Part shown: in pieces, positions 45,336-56,306 of the stretch
Position numbering within the stretch: the first letter of the stretch is position 1
How the letters are laid out: each line of letters begins with the position of its first letter
DNA from: Xylogone sp. PMI_703
Lineage: Eukaryota > Ascomycota > Leotiomycetes
Reading direction: 5' to 3'
DNA: 64,000 bases
NCBI GenBank assembly: GCA_021399445.1
Contig: JAJTUQ010000002.1
Location: 7,254,001 to 7,318,000, forward strand
Made by a program: the position numbers and the translations under genes
The notes under the pieces: generated by a model
What the model saw: only the letters and a program-made list of their open reading frames with translations
Told to the model about the DNA's origin: nothing
Databases searched by the model: none

Positions 45336-47063
45336 CTACATTTCATGAGCTAGTAGAGATCGTAATCGAATTGTTTTCCATGCCGCGCCCATCGCTGCAA
45401 TTCCTGCCATCCACATAGTCCATGTTATATCATTTCGAGTTCCTGTATGCTTAGCTACAAGAAACAACAGTGCGCACATCACGGCTGCTAATATCTGCGG
45501 CGAGGAGATAGCAGCGTTATGCAAACTAGTGAGCGTCCCTGCTTGAGACGACTTGGCTACCTCTTTCCCGATGATAGCGAAAGGTACCATGTTAGTGAGC
45601 GTCCAGGAAATACCAATAACGGATATCAGTATGGTTCCCTCTACGATAGTCTCGGTGAATATCGTAACACACATGCAAGCTACAAAGAGCAGATGACTGA
45701 ACAGCCAAAGTGTAACCAAAAGTGTGCTATGGTCGGCGATTTTGATTCCAAAGGGTAGTTGTGTGGTCTTGCTGGACACTAGAACATAAAGCATGATCGC
45801 TGTGATTAAAGCCACAAATGCGAATATCAGGGTTGCAAAAGATGCCCTTTGCATAGCTTCTGCAGCTAACGAACCATAAATGCTACTTGTCCCCATAGGT
45901 GCTGAGCAGATGAATAAAGCAGCAAGATAACTATGACTCAGTCAGTATATTCAATCCTGATCATCCCAGTATACTTGACAATACTCACGAAGTTTGGTAA
46001 TAGATAACCGGGAACCATCCAAGCCAGGCAAAGAATTGTGCCTGGAACACAAGAGAGACGTAGTCAGGGAGAGATCGCAGGCACATGATATTTTCCCAAA
46101 CAGCAGTCATTAGAATAGATCGACCTGAATTGGCCGGAGGACGGCTTGAGCGAAAAGAGTTTTGCTGTTTTGTGATCGAGTCTTCCTTGGCATAGATGCA
46201 GGTTACAGCCGTGACAATCAAAAGGAGCAGAGAGATAGTGAAACAGAGCGCTTGAAATTGAGTCATCCGCGAGATAATTGGAATTCCAAGCTCCTGGAGT
46301 TGTACAGAGCCGAGAAAGTACCCAAAGACGTTTCCGACCGCAACAATAAGGCTATACTGAGAGGCAACTTCGGCTTGCTGCTCTTTTGGACATGACTCGA
46401 ATAACATAGTCCTAATGCCACCTTGTAGCGGTTGAAGAGATATATTGAGTGCATAAACGAAGATAAAGGCGAAAACGAGTCGGAGAGTTTTCGAGAGTTT
46501 CCCTGTACCGGGGTGAATGAGAGATACTATATCCTCTATACTAGCGAGGCCTAGCATGGAGAATATCGTTGCCAATGCGCCCACCAGGACAAAAGGTTTG
46601 CGCCTGCTGTGTCCGAATCGTGGCCGGATATTATCGCTCATGGCTCCTACTATCGGTTGTACTATCATTCCACAGATCGGTCCTGCGATCCATAGGAGCG
46701 GTGTTGCTGGGTTCGGAATTCCAATCGATAGCAAGTGGGCCTAGAATCGGATTAGCACGATAACCAACGACACTGCCTCTATGTCACTGACTGTTCCTCT
46801 CGCAAATACGGTGCACCAAACAAGTTGCATCCTTTCGCATAATTAGCATCATTATGTAGGAGCTTTTTGAAGTAGATGAGAATCCGAGCCACTTACCCCC
46901 ATACTGTGCAACCGACCGTCAGAAGCCGTGTCCTGGAAAATTTCCTCTCTGGCATCGCCTCCTCCACCCCGATCTCAAAGGATACTTTTCCATCGGAACC
47001 GTCTACCGACAGATGTGCTGCTTCATCGGCAACTTCATCGCTCAGCGAAGACCTTGTTGACAT
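45336..47063 (-). CDS. Sucrose-type (GPH/SUT-like) transporter
   Basis: Multi-pass membrane transporter, 511 aa, exons 46897-47063, 46810-46831, 45989-46740 and 45336-45930 on the minus strand. Exon 2 is only 22 nt; phases agree throughout. ATG 47063 is the first in-frame ATG; the frame upstream has only a TTG. After a charged cytosolic N-terminus, TM1 and TM2 are followed by VGAMSDNIRPRFGHSRRKPF, the cytoplasmic-loop motif of sucrose/H+ symporters and other GPH-type carriers. About 12 hydrophobic segments follow, with a conserved polar loop (MLFESCPKEQQAEVASQYS) and FFAWLGWFPVIYYQTS completed across intron 3. Family knowledge suggests proton-coupled disaccharide or glycoside uptake, but the neighbouring lyase-deacylase on the same strand raises the possibility of a nitrogenous substrate. 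Located in the plasma membrane or vacuole. Confidence 0.83.
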
Positions 47064-49220
47064 GATGCTCCTACGGATGATCGAGTTGCCGACAAGTACA
47101 CGGGAAGAAGAACGAAAAGTAACAGCAGAAGAGTTACATGTCAATAAGCGTTACGAGATTGCCAGTCAAGCGGGGTCCGGCCAGATTGGGACAATGATAC
47201 CCCCGGACCTTACGTATTATTGCGGCCCAGTCATCATTCTACAGTGTTTGAAGCGAATGCACTGCTGAGGTCAGCTCACGGATACAAAGTCCCGCCATGG
47301 GAAGATAAGCTCGTGGAAAAACACCTGCATTATTTTTAGTCAAAAACCGTCTAAAACAATTGCGGTACCAGCAAGCCAATTAATAATAGGGGGCTCATCT
47401 ATGAATCTAGAGATCTCCAGACGTCTAATTGTTGTTTCACTTCTAAACCCCCAGGCACACCCGCTCAAGACCCGTTAGTTCAGCCACGATAACCCCAAAG
47501 ATCTGCAGGTTTAGTATAATGGCAGATAATAGTGCTAAGTTCTCTACGTAACCAAGCAAGTATATACGGTAACTAACCCACACGTACTGCTTCTCACACC
47601 CAACACCGACATTGCAATCTAAAACGATAGAGCGCTTTTACTAAGCCTTGCTTTATTGGAACATAGAATTGAAGAAATTGGTTGATTTGTGATCCAGTGT
47701 CATTGAGGACTTTAAGGAAAGTCGTCACGAGTCTCGTGCCCACTTTCCCCAAGTCCAAGTACCGGTATGAGCTCTCTGAGCCGGAGTTCCGAGGCAGCGA
47801 GCTAATTATTAATGACCAACCAGCTCAAAGCCAGAGCATTCGCTATCTGAGTGGGGCCTAGGCTGTACGATAGTTTACTGATCCAGCTCACCCTGAGTCG
47901 CTCAGTACAGTGAAGTATTGGTGCAGCCGGCTCTCAACAGCCTCTAAGACTAACGTGCCTTGTTGCCCTATTACAAACTCTTAAATTCCCATCGGTAAAC
48001 AATATACCTAGAATTAGCAACTCTAATTAGCACAAGTTTCATCGACGTTTAATCATCACTTGGGACTTATAAATTTCAAGTCGTATTTTCTCAAGGATAA
48101 TTACTTACTTGATGTACATTCCGTTTTTAATCAATCTACTCTAAATGATGTGTAACCAAAATCTGCGGCATCTCCTCTGTTCTTGTAATACTCCACATTG
48201 TAAAACAGACTAAAGGCGATCTGTATTTAGTCCAGCGGACAGATTAGCAACAGCTGGTCAACCTTTCATCCTGCTTTAACTTTTTCTGGTCTTTACAGAA
48301 CATAGCAAGAGGATGTATCACGAACGAGCTGATTTTGATTTAGATCTGGCCCCAACGAGCCAGAGATTGAAAGCTGAAAGTCCCTAACACTATTACAGAA
48401 GCCGGTGATAGTGCTGCCTATGAAGAATTCTTGGATATTCTGGAAGACTCTTGAGTCGTTAGAAGCCATCAACGGAGGTTAACTTCAGCCGACCAAGTAT
48501 CCCATACCGATCATATCAAATATTGGAAAGTTCATGACTTACGACGTCGTCCTCGAAAAGAACGGACGTATAGCTGGCTCATCCTTTGACACAAATCCTC
48601 GTCCCAGTCATGTAGTCCACGCCAACCATCCCAATGAGCTGAGAAAGGTGCATAGTAATGCGGATTGGCTAAATATTTTGCATATTATGGTCGGCACAGT
48701 ACTCTCAGGATTGAGACTGGATCAAAGAATCTGAGCTACAGTTTTGCTAAAGAGACCTGATGGTTTACCAGTATCACCTCTGTAAATGTGCCTGCTGGCT
48801 GGATCGGACATTAACTTGCAATCGGCACTTTTTCAGCGCTTCACTGTTATACCGAGCAGAATAAAAGAACCTTTGAATTAATGAAAGTAGTTCTTGGGTC
48901 TAAATGGTCTATTACGCTAGTGAGAGTCACCCTATCCGTTATGGGATGCATTTACCCCACTGCAAAGGGATAATAGGCGTTCAATGGAATGGCATTGAAG
49001 TGATGTAGGCTTTGAAATTCGCTCCTTGAACCACAACTCGAGGGAGCATGAGAGAATTATTCGATAATGAACACAATCATGGAGCTTGTGCCCATCACGT
49101 GCAACTTACTGGATGGCTCAGGGTCTTGGGTGCATGTGGCTGGCGTATATATCTCGGAGCCTCGCGACCTCTGACATCCTAATCTTTGACTTGTTCAGCG
49201 GAGACCAAAGCCCAAGAAAC
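47064..49220. other. Intergenic between divergent transporter and HET genes
   Basis: 2.1 kb without a supported gene. A 66-codon frame at 48534-48734 has no recognised motif. Presumed promoters at both ends. Confidence 0.5.
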
Positions 49221-52200
49221 ATGTCAACGAACGGAGCGCGATCGGATCGATCAAGCAGTGGAACCGGGGATGCTGGCAAGGCATTGTGCGACGCCTGCGC
49301 GAAACTTCATCTGGGCGTCCACCGGTTCAAAGTTCAGTCGTGGCCTTCAAGGCGCTCCGGAAATCCAGCAGCGGATCGCGCGTTACGATCTTCGCCAACT
49401 TCTCAAAGTCTTAACAGTCTTCAACGTATCCAAGATAAAGAGAAAGTTTGTAAATTATGCGAGCTCATCCTTAATTCAGTGAGAGCAGACTTGAATAAGC
49501 TGACAGGTGAAAACGCGAACGAGATCGTTTGCTCGATCACTTGGGAGATCGACGGCCGAGAAGTAGCTGCATCGAGCAGTTCTAGCAATGGGCCTCGCAA
49601 CTCGGTGCGTGGACTAACCAGGCGCATGCACATTCGGTGGAACAACAAGCATTTATCAGAGGCCTACCTTGTATATGAAGCACCAGAAAGCTCTGCGAGG
49701 ACGGTATCGGATGCAGATCGTGTTTGGGATAAGGACTCGCTCTTCCTGGGCCGGAAAGTCGCGCCGGGAGTGGAGAACCAGGCACTGATTCATTCATGGC
49801 TAGGTCTGTGTTGTAACACGCACCAAGGCCCATGCCGAGATGAAGGAAGCCAAAAGGACCACCAAAGATTCCACAGCATGCTCTCGCATTCCTACTTTGG
49901 AGTCATTGATGTCCATAACATGCAGCTGACCCAGTTGCCTTATGAGGCAACTGAGACAGACGACACCGTGATTCTCTCAAGCCAGCCATACATCGCCTTG
50001 AGTTATGTCTGGGGAGCAACACAAAAGGCGTACACTACAGACACTGGAAATGTGATGCTCCACCGCACGCACGGGGGCCTGGAAAAAGTTCGGGATGCAT
50101 TGCCCGAGGTGATTCGAGATGCAATAGATCTGGTAAGAAGGCTGGGCTACCAGTATCTATGGATAGATCGCCTTTGTATTGTACAGGATAGCCCAAGGTC
50201 TTGGAAGCTGAACGCTTATAACATGGATGTCATCTATGGAAACGCCTTCCTCACAATATGTGCCGCAGATGGCGATAGTACTGCAGGCCTTCGGGCCATG
50301 CGACCGGAGAGTCACAACGCCGACCAACTGGGAGCGACTGTGCAGCCAGGACTTAGCCTGCTGGTTACAAGACCCCCGGAGATGCACATCCGCACCTCTC
50401 AGTGGAATGAGCGTGCTTGGACTTTTCAAGAAAGACTCCTCTCTAAACGCTGTCTCATTTTTGCCAATGGTCGTGTCTACTTCCAGTGTCGCTCCACGGG
50501 CATGTCTGAAGACATATATGCCGACCGCAAAGGGGCAGGCTGGTCTCTCGACCTTGTCAATGCTCCTCTGCAGATATTCCGCCAGTTAGACTATCGTGCT
50601 ATCTGGGTATACATGAGATGTGTGAGGCTATACACGGAAAGAAGGCTCTCGAAGCCGAGGGATATTCTGGCTGCATTCAATGGTATGTCAAATCTGATGT
50701 GTGATCGGATGGAATTGCCCTTCATTCATGGTTTGCCAAGTTCACACTTTGATATTGCGCTACTCTGGGAGCCTGTCAGAAATACAAAGAGAAGGCAAGT
50801 GCCAGACCCGGAAAACTCCTCTCTTTCTGCTTTAGATTTTCCCAGCTGGTCATGGGCTGGATGGGAAGGCTCGGTCGACTACAAACACAATATTGTTGGA
50901 GATCTCCTGGACAATGTTTCGGAATGGCTGGACAACCATACCTGGATTGACTGGTGGGTACGAGACGGACATGGAGATCTACGACCATTATGGGACGACT
51001 CTCTAGAGGGTGCTAGAAGCAGTGTAGGAGGAAAGTGGAGTGGCTATCGTCGTAGAGGGTCACGGAGGTTTGCCACGTCCACCTTCTCCGGGCGTCAGCC
51101 TCGAAATAATGAACGATATAGACCGAATGAGGAAGAGCGGAGGGAAACCATCCAGTCTGAAAGCAAAACTGGTTGGGAGGCCGACGGGATACGAGATGAT
51201 GTTTACTCATCATCTGATCCAGGTCAGCGCTCAGAGGATGAGAATGGATACGAGGACGAGGACGAAGACAGTAGACATGTAGTTCATAAAAGAGGAGAGG
51301 AAGATCGAGAACGCAGGCCATCAGTGGCTCATAGGAGCAGGCGGGCTGGGACCAGGCAGGCCAGCCCCAGTAGCTCTTCCATGGACGGCCAACGCCATCA
51401 TCGACATGGCTCACTACTAAGGGAGCGGACCAGGCCTCGTAGTGAACACTATGTATCGCCGGCGATGGCTCGGTCTACGAGTCCACGTCGCGCTCGTCCG
51501 CAGTCCTACATAGTACCTCGTTTTAGGGGATCACATCTCCCACAACCAGCTCCATCTCCTGGGAAGGTGATGCCCAACGGCATCCCCTCCCCGCCGCCAA
51601 GTGAGGAGAGAGAGATGAGAAGCCGAACTTTTTCTTCACTTCCACGCCCTGTCCTTCTCCCATCACAGCGTTTCGATACCGGGAAAATAGAATTGCCACC
51701 TCCACCCGGGTTGTGGTCGCGGTCGCGGTCCCGATTCCACTCTATGGGCCGCGAACACCGGACAAACAACACGCGGTTTCTCGACAGGCTCTTCGAGAAT
51801 GACGGCGAAGAATTCAGTATCACTCTCAGGGATTATCCGTACCGCGTGGTCAAGGCGCCGTTTGATCCGGATGCTGCCGACGATCCTGAATATCCGCTTT
51901 TGCCCATTCTACAGTTCCGCACGTGGCATACATGGTTGCATATCGCTTCGACTGATCAGGCGGAGACAGACAAACAGACGCGGTATCACATTGTCGACGA
52001 GGTTGGGGACTGGTGTGGTTCGATCCTGCTGGATGCTTCGCAAGTTGCCGGAGCATCTTCGAGACAGGAATTCATTGCGATTTCCCATGCCAAGAACTTC
52101 ACGCTAGATGAGTGTCATGAGTGGACCTACTATATCCCCAAGGAACGAGAAGAGAGCGAGTGGGATTTGTTTTATGTGCTGCTGATTAAGCGACAGGAGG

Positions 52201-52283
52201 AGAAATGGGAAAGGGTTGGCCTTGGCAAAGTGTTCAAAGAGGCATTTCGGAATGCAAAGTGGAAGGAGATTATGTTGGCATAG
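49221..52283 (+). CDS. HET-domain protein with long disordered C-terminal region
   Basis: Heterokaryon-incompatibility-type protein, single exon. The frame is open from 49086, but ATG 49221 (MSTNGARSD) is preferred, giving 1020 aa; ATG 49113 is an alternative. A cysteine-containing N-terminal segment (ALCDACAKLH, KVCKLCELIL) precedes the HET domain, as in many relatives. HET block 1 is YIALSYVWGATQKAYTT, block 2 is YQYLWIDRLCIVQDSPRSW with MDVIYGNAFLTICAADG, and block 3 is ERAWTFQERLLSKRCLIF. FPSWSWAGWEG closes the conserved part. Residues from about 610 to 860 are rich in Arg, Ser, Glu and Pro and look disordered. A folded-looking end (FSITLRDYPYRVVKAPFDPD, FRTWHTWLHIAS) follows. HET domains trigger cell death on non-self recognition; many copies have no known partner, as here. 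Confidence 0.88.
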   Translation: MSTNGARSDRSSSGTGDAGKALCDACAKLHLGVHRFKVQSWPSRRSGNPAADRALRSSPTSQSLNSLQRIQDKEKVCKLCELILNSVRADLNKLTGENANEIVCSITWEIDGREVAASSSSSNGPRNSVRGLTRRMHIRWNNKHLSEAYLVYEAPESSARTVSDADRVWDKDSLFLGRKVAPGVENQALIHSWLGLCCNTHQGPCRDEGSQKDHQRFHSMLSHSYFGVIDVHNMQLTQLPYEATETDDTVILSSQPYIALSYVWGATQKAYTTDTGNVMLHRTHGGLEKVRDALPEVIRDAIDLVRRLGYQYLWIDRLCIVQDSPRSWKLNAYNMDVIYGNAFLTICAADGDSTAGLRAMRPESHNADQLGATVQPGLSLLVTRPPEMHIRTSQWNERAWTFQERLLSKRCLIFANGRVYFQCRSTGMSEDIYADRKGAGWSLDLVNAPLQIFRQLDYRAIWVYMRCVRLYTERRLSKPRDILAAFNGMSNLMCDRMELPFIHGLPSSHFDIALLWEPVRNTKRRQVPDPENSSLSALDFPSWSWAGWEGSVDYKHNIVGDLLDNVSEWLDNHTWIDWWVRDGHGDLRPLWDDSLEGARSSVGGKWSGYRRRGSRRFATSTFSGRQPRNNERYRPNEEERRETIQSESKTGWEADGIRDDVYSSSDPGQRSEDENGYEDEDEDSRHVVHKRGEEDRERRPSVAHRSRRAGTRQASPSSSSMDGQRHHRHGSLLRERTRPRSEHYVSPAMARSTSPRRARPQSYIVPRFRGSHLPQPAPSPGKVMPNGIPSPPPSEEREMRSRTFSSLPRPVLLPSQRFDTGKIELPPPPGLWSRSRSRFHSMGREHRTNNTRFLDRLFENDGEEFSITLRDYPYRVVKAPFDPDAADDPEYPLLPILQFRTWHTWLHIASTDQAETDKQTRYHIVDEVGDWCGSILLDASQVAGASSRQEFIAISHAKNFTLDECHEWTYYIPKEREESEWDLFYVLLIKRQEEKWERVGLGKVFKEAFRNAKWKEIMLA

Positions 52284-53924
52284 TTGAGTAGAACGTAGTC
52301 ATGACTGCAATCACGGTAGCGGATGCGATGTTACTGTAATGTAAGGGTGATGCACAAGGCATCTAGATCTAGATAGCGAACTGGTTTGCACCAAATTTTA
52401 GAACTATATATTGAGTTTGACGACTAAAACTCAGGGAATTGTGCTCTTTTCTGAGATTGCTCGCGACCCAGACTCGTACATGTAGTCGATCGCTGTGCCT
52501 CCCATCTCAGTAATGACCTCTCGATGGTGCTCGGGGTGATTAGCTCGTCGAGGCCCGTAGCGTATGGGTAGTCACAGCTCCAGATTCGATGTCATAATCA
52601 GTATAGGAGAGTCGCCACCAAATGTGCGAGGTTTGTTTGACCCATAAATTGTTGTAATTGAAGAACTTAGCTGTAACTGTATATATGTATTTCGTTTGAG
52701 TACCAACCTTCTGTTGGCTTGTGTTAAAGGAGATTAAGCCTTTTCGCCAAGAGATTGCGTAGGTTCTAGAGCTCTGAACCTTCTTCTGGAAGTCCTGGAT
52801 CTTATCCTGAAGGTACTTGAGAGTCTGAGCCGGATTTCCGCCTGGCTCTCCATAGACGTCTTCATAGAAGAGTTATTTCTCTCCCAGAAATCCGAGTCTA
52901 ATCGTACAAATGTAAGAAGGTATGTCATAGTAGCCCATGGCCTATCATCATCAAAGAAGTGAAATTTGATAGTGTTGAATTGTCTAAGAGATACTGCATA
53001 TTGCCGGGGGGGATTATGCTGTGGCGATCTAATGAATAGCTGTGTGAAAGAAACCCGAAAACTAATAGCGCTTCCGTGATTAGGCCCAGCAAGATCAACG
53101 CGATGGCAAAGGAGTAATAATAAACAAATGAGGGTAACGGAAAACGGGACACGAATTTTGAATAATGAGAAGGTCTCTGGAGGGAGATGCGGGTACGACG
53201 AAGAGCACCAAGATGAATCAACAATATCTTGGGTAAGTTAAGGATATAAGAGACTTTCTCAACGAATTATTCGGTGAGCCGATTTAAACCTATTCTTACA
53301 AAGTTTGGGATTGAATATATTAAAAATATGAAGTGTGTTTAAGACTTCATGTTTCGGCTAAGAATGGGATATATGTACCGATATCAATATGTACATTCTA
53401 GTTACAAGCCCCTAACACAACAGACCGCAAGCTTTTGCGGTCTTCGGTCAACGATGACTGGCTTTGTTATTATAGATATAAGTAGTTAAGGAATATCTCC
53501 ATAGCATCATCAGGGTGTCAAACTACAAACATGAAGCTCTTTTTTTTTCAAACCATATTCTATTAATTTTATACACAGAGAAAGAAATTCTGGCAATCTT
53601 CTTCTGAAACCGACTACGTGCGACTTAGCAAACCACAATTGATCCAATTAGGAATTAACTCTACCAAAGATTCTTAGAAACATAATGGGCATAGATAATG
53701 GGTGGTTGCATTTTAGATCTATACTGTAATCGGCATCGGAAAGTTTCTATTTATAGATAATATGCAAGAGGCTTGAGGGTCCCATGACTATGATTGTGAT
53801 ATGTCAATTTTAACCCTTGTCACGGCTGAAACTCAAATGTCAGAGCTAATTATTGAGGCTGAGAACTAAGGTTAAAAAGGCTAATACTACCAAATCTATT
53901 ATAATAGTCTCCTAGGTACCTTGA
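52284..53924. other. Intergenic between the two HET genes
   Basis: 1.6 kb, AT-rich toward the right, with a strong short hairpin at 53422-53443. Small frames at 52734-52928 and 52925-53224 (minus) have no recognised domain. Confidence 0.5.
53422..53443. other. Perfect 9-bp-arm hairpin
   Basis: AGACCGCAA and TTGCGGTCT flank a 4-nt GCTT loop. It could be a transcript 3'-end structure, a dimeric protein site or a repeat trace; nothing around it decides. Confidence 0.5.
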
Positions 53925-56066
53925 ATGAACCGCGCAGGAAGTTGTATCACAGTTCCGAAAAGCCACAGAGAAATGCATTCACTCTCTAAATCTAATCTTC
54001 CAGGCCAGCTCTATCATTCGCTGGTCAGTAAAAATGGTGAGAGATTTATTCGACTTCTTAGAATCCTGCCTGGAAACGAGGACCAGAAACTTCGATGTTC
54101 TCTTAAGATGATTGATCTCAATAAGTCGCCAGTCTACGATTGCCTGTCCTACACATGGAACGACCCATTATATCACGACCTCTCCGCCGACCCCTCAAGT
54201 ATCGAAAAGCAAACCGGGGCCCTGATCAAGGAAATCGAGTGCGACGGAATCATTATTTCCATCACCGAGAATCTCGAAGACGCATTATTGCAATTCCGTA
54301 AAACAAATTACATTTCGAACCATGTGGAAGGTCGTGAAGAGAATGTGGAAGGATTTATCTGGATCGATGCGGTATGCATCAATCAAGAAGATAACGCGGA
54401 AAAGGGCGTGCAGATAGCAATGATGGATGAAATATACAGTAAAGCTCGAAGAGTAATTGCCTGGCTTGGGAGAAGCGACGAGCATACCGATCCTGCGTTA
54501 GAGATTATCCAACGACTAAAATCTATTCCACTGGAGAAGCGCAAGGTGACAATTACAGACTTTGAGAGTCCTGAGTATCTGTCTATTCTGGGGGACCCAC
54601 CGATTTCATCTCAGCAGTGGAATGATTACGCTGCATTCGTTCAACGAGCATGGTTTAACCGTGTATGGGTGATCCAGGAGGCATATTTGGCAAAGCATAT
54701 TGACGTGCTTTGTGGACCGCATGTCCTGTCCTGGGAACACGATATCTGGGAAGTGTCTAAGTTCCTCAGGGATTCGAACCTGGGGACTTTGCTTAAGGTG
54801 CAAGCTGATGGAACAGCCTACCCGGATCGAAAAACCACAACTTACACCAACAATAGCCTCAACAACCAGTATCAGCTACAGGCCATGAAGAAGGCAGCGG
54901 CACAAAAGCCACTATCTCTCGAACTGCTGTTGACATATAGCCGTTATTTCCAGGCTACACAAGCACAGGATCACGTCTTTGGGTTGCTTGGAATCTGGAA
55001 ATTCTCTCAAGGAGTAAAAGAATTGCCTAAGGATAGAACTCCGGATTATAGCCTGTCCAAGGAGCACGATTTTGTTGCCCGCATCTTTACGCAGTACTCT
55101 TGGTTGATAATTCGAGATACTGGAGACCTTAACATCCTTTCCTTGGTCGATGACGTATCTACTCGACAACAAAAGGACCTTCCTTCTTGGGTCCCAGATT
55201 ACAGTGTGGGATTCCATGTCCATCCCTTGGCCGGAGTCCCTAGACCTGATCCTGAACATCAGCGCTGGTCTGCTAGTAAAGGGTTGCCCTTCGAGGTACC
55301 TCTTCAGAAGGATCCTAAGAAATTACCCGTGAAGGGCATCCTTTTCGACACCATTGAAGAGGTAGCAGCTACTTACTCCGAACTTATGGATCAGCATCAG
55401 ATAAATAGCCTGCTTGCCCTCCTCGCTCGATACCCAGCAGAGAAATATCCAGATGGAAGTTCGCCCATTGACGCTTTTTGGAGGACTCTTATCAAGGAGA
55501 CTTTCCGCCAGCGTCCAGCTGACGGTGAAGCTCGGGACGCGTTCCCGAATTTGATAATATGGCATGTGGGAATGCTGGAAGATGGGGTTGATGGGTATGA
55601 AGAAGAAGAGGGTGTTAACCAGAATCAGATGTCGACTCTGTTCGACAAAACAACTGCGACCATCGGAGAAATTAATAGCAGGTTCAAAGATGGTGCTGTA
55701 ATACCGGATATGAATATAATTCACAACACTATCGAATGGATAAACAACTTGGAACCTGGCTCAGCTGAGAGGGGGAAATTAGATCGGGATTCGGACGATA
55801 TCTCTGAAGCCTTTAGAGTGGCTTACTCTTGCCGTAAGCTCTTTAGAACCAAGAGGAATTATTTTGGCATTGCAGCTGAGTCGCTCGCGGCAGGAGACAA
55901 GGTTTGGATCCTGGCTGGTGCGGCTGTACCACTGATTTTGAGGCCAGCTGAAAATGGAGGAAATGAGGAATGGAAGGTAATTGGAGAGGCGTATATTCAT
56001 GGAATAATGAATGGAGAGGCAGTGAGAGATGCCGGCGAAAAGAGCCAACAAATATATTTAGTGTGA
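53925..56066 (+). CDS. HET-domain protein (HET-6-like)
   Basis: Single-exon 713-aa heterokaryon-incompatibility-type protein; ATG 53925 is the first in-frame start (MHSLSK, 16 codons later, is an alternative). Block 1 is YDCLSYTWNDPLY, followed by IIISITENLEDALLQFR. Block 2 is GFIWIDAVCINQEDNAEKGV with MDEIYSKARRVIAWLG. Block 3 includes RAWFNRVWVIQEAYLAKHID. The middle has QAQDHVFGLLGIW and DLPSWVPDYSVGF, typical of the HET-6/Tol-like layout. The C-terminal segment RTKRNYFGIAAESLAAGDKVWILAGAAVPLILRP matches the conserved terminal module of this subgroup. HET proteins act in the cytoplasm in allorecognition cell death; no NLR or SES-type partner is directly adjacent. Its clear HET-6 layout separates it from its 49221 neighbour, so the two are not a recent tandem duplication. 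Confidence 0.9.
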   Translation: MNRAGSCITVPKSHREMHSLSKSNLPGQLYHSLVSKNGERFIRLLRILPGNEDQKLRCSLKMIDLNKSPVYDCLSYTWNDPLYHDLSADPSSIEKQTGALIKEIECDGIIISITENLEDALLQFRKTNYISNHVEGREENVEGFIWIDAVCINQEDNAEKGVQIAMMDEIYSKARRVIAWLGRSDEHTDPALEIIQRLKSIPLEKRKVTITDFESPEYLSILGDPPISSQQWNDYAAFVQRAWFNRVWVIQEAYLAKHIDVLCGPHVLSWEHDIWEVSKFLRDSNLGTLLKVQADGTAYPDRKTTTYTNNSLNNQYQLQAMKKAAAQKPLSLELLLTYSRYFQATQAQDHVFGLLGIWKFSQGVKELPKDRTPDYSLSKEHDFVARIFTQYSWLIIRDTGDLNILSLVDDVSTRQQKDLPSWVPDYSVGFHVHPLAGVPRPDPEHQRWSASKGLPFEVPLQKDPKKLPVKGILFDTIEEVAATYSELMDQHQINSLLALLARYPAEKYPDGSSPIDAFWRTLIKETFRQRPADGEARDAFPNLIIWHVGMLEDGVDGYEEEEGVNQNQMSTLFDKTTATIGEINSRFKDGAVIPDMNIIHNTIEWINNLEPGSAERGKLDRDSDDISEAFRVAYSCRKLFRTKRNYFGIAAESLAAGDKVWILAGAAVPLILRPAENGGNEEWKVIGEAYIHGIMNGEAVRDAGEKSQQIYLV

Positions 56067-56306
56067 AGAAATCAATTGAGATGGGTATCATATTATATAG
56101 AACATACTCTTCTCCATAACACATCTTGGCTATCACCTTCATCTGCCTCTTTCAAGTTTCTCTCAACATAGTAGATAACCAAGCAGCATGAAGAAGAATT
56201 GAGCTACTATTAAAAGTCGACTCTATTATTAAATATATTAATTATAAGGCAGTTGAGAAAACCCGGTTCCATCACCATAACCCCTCTGACTTAAATGCGT
56301 AGCTAA

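Noticed and set aside
48534..48734. 66-codon frame before the first HET gene
   Set aside because: No domain or homologous pattern recognised and no supporting splice structure.
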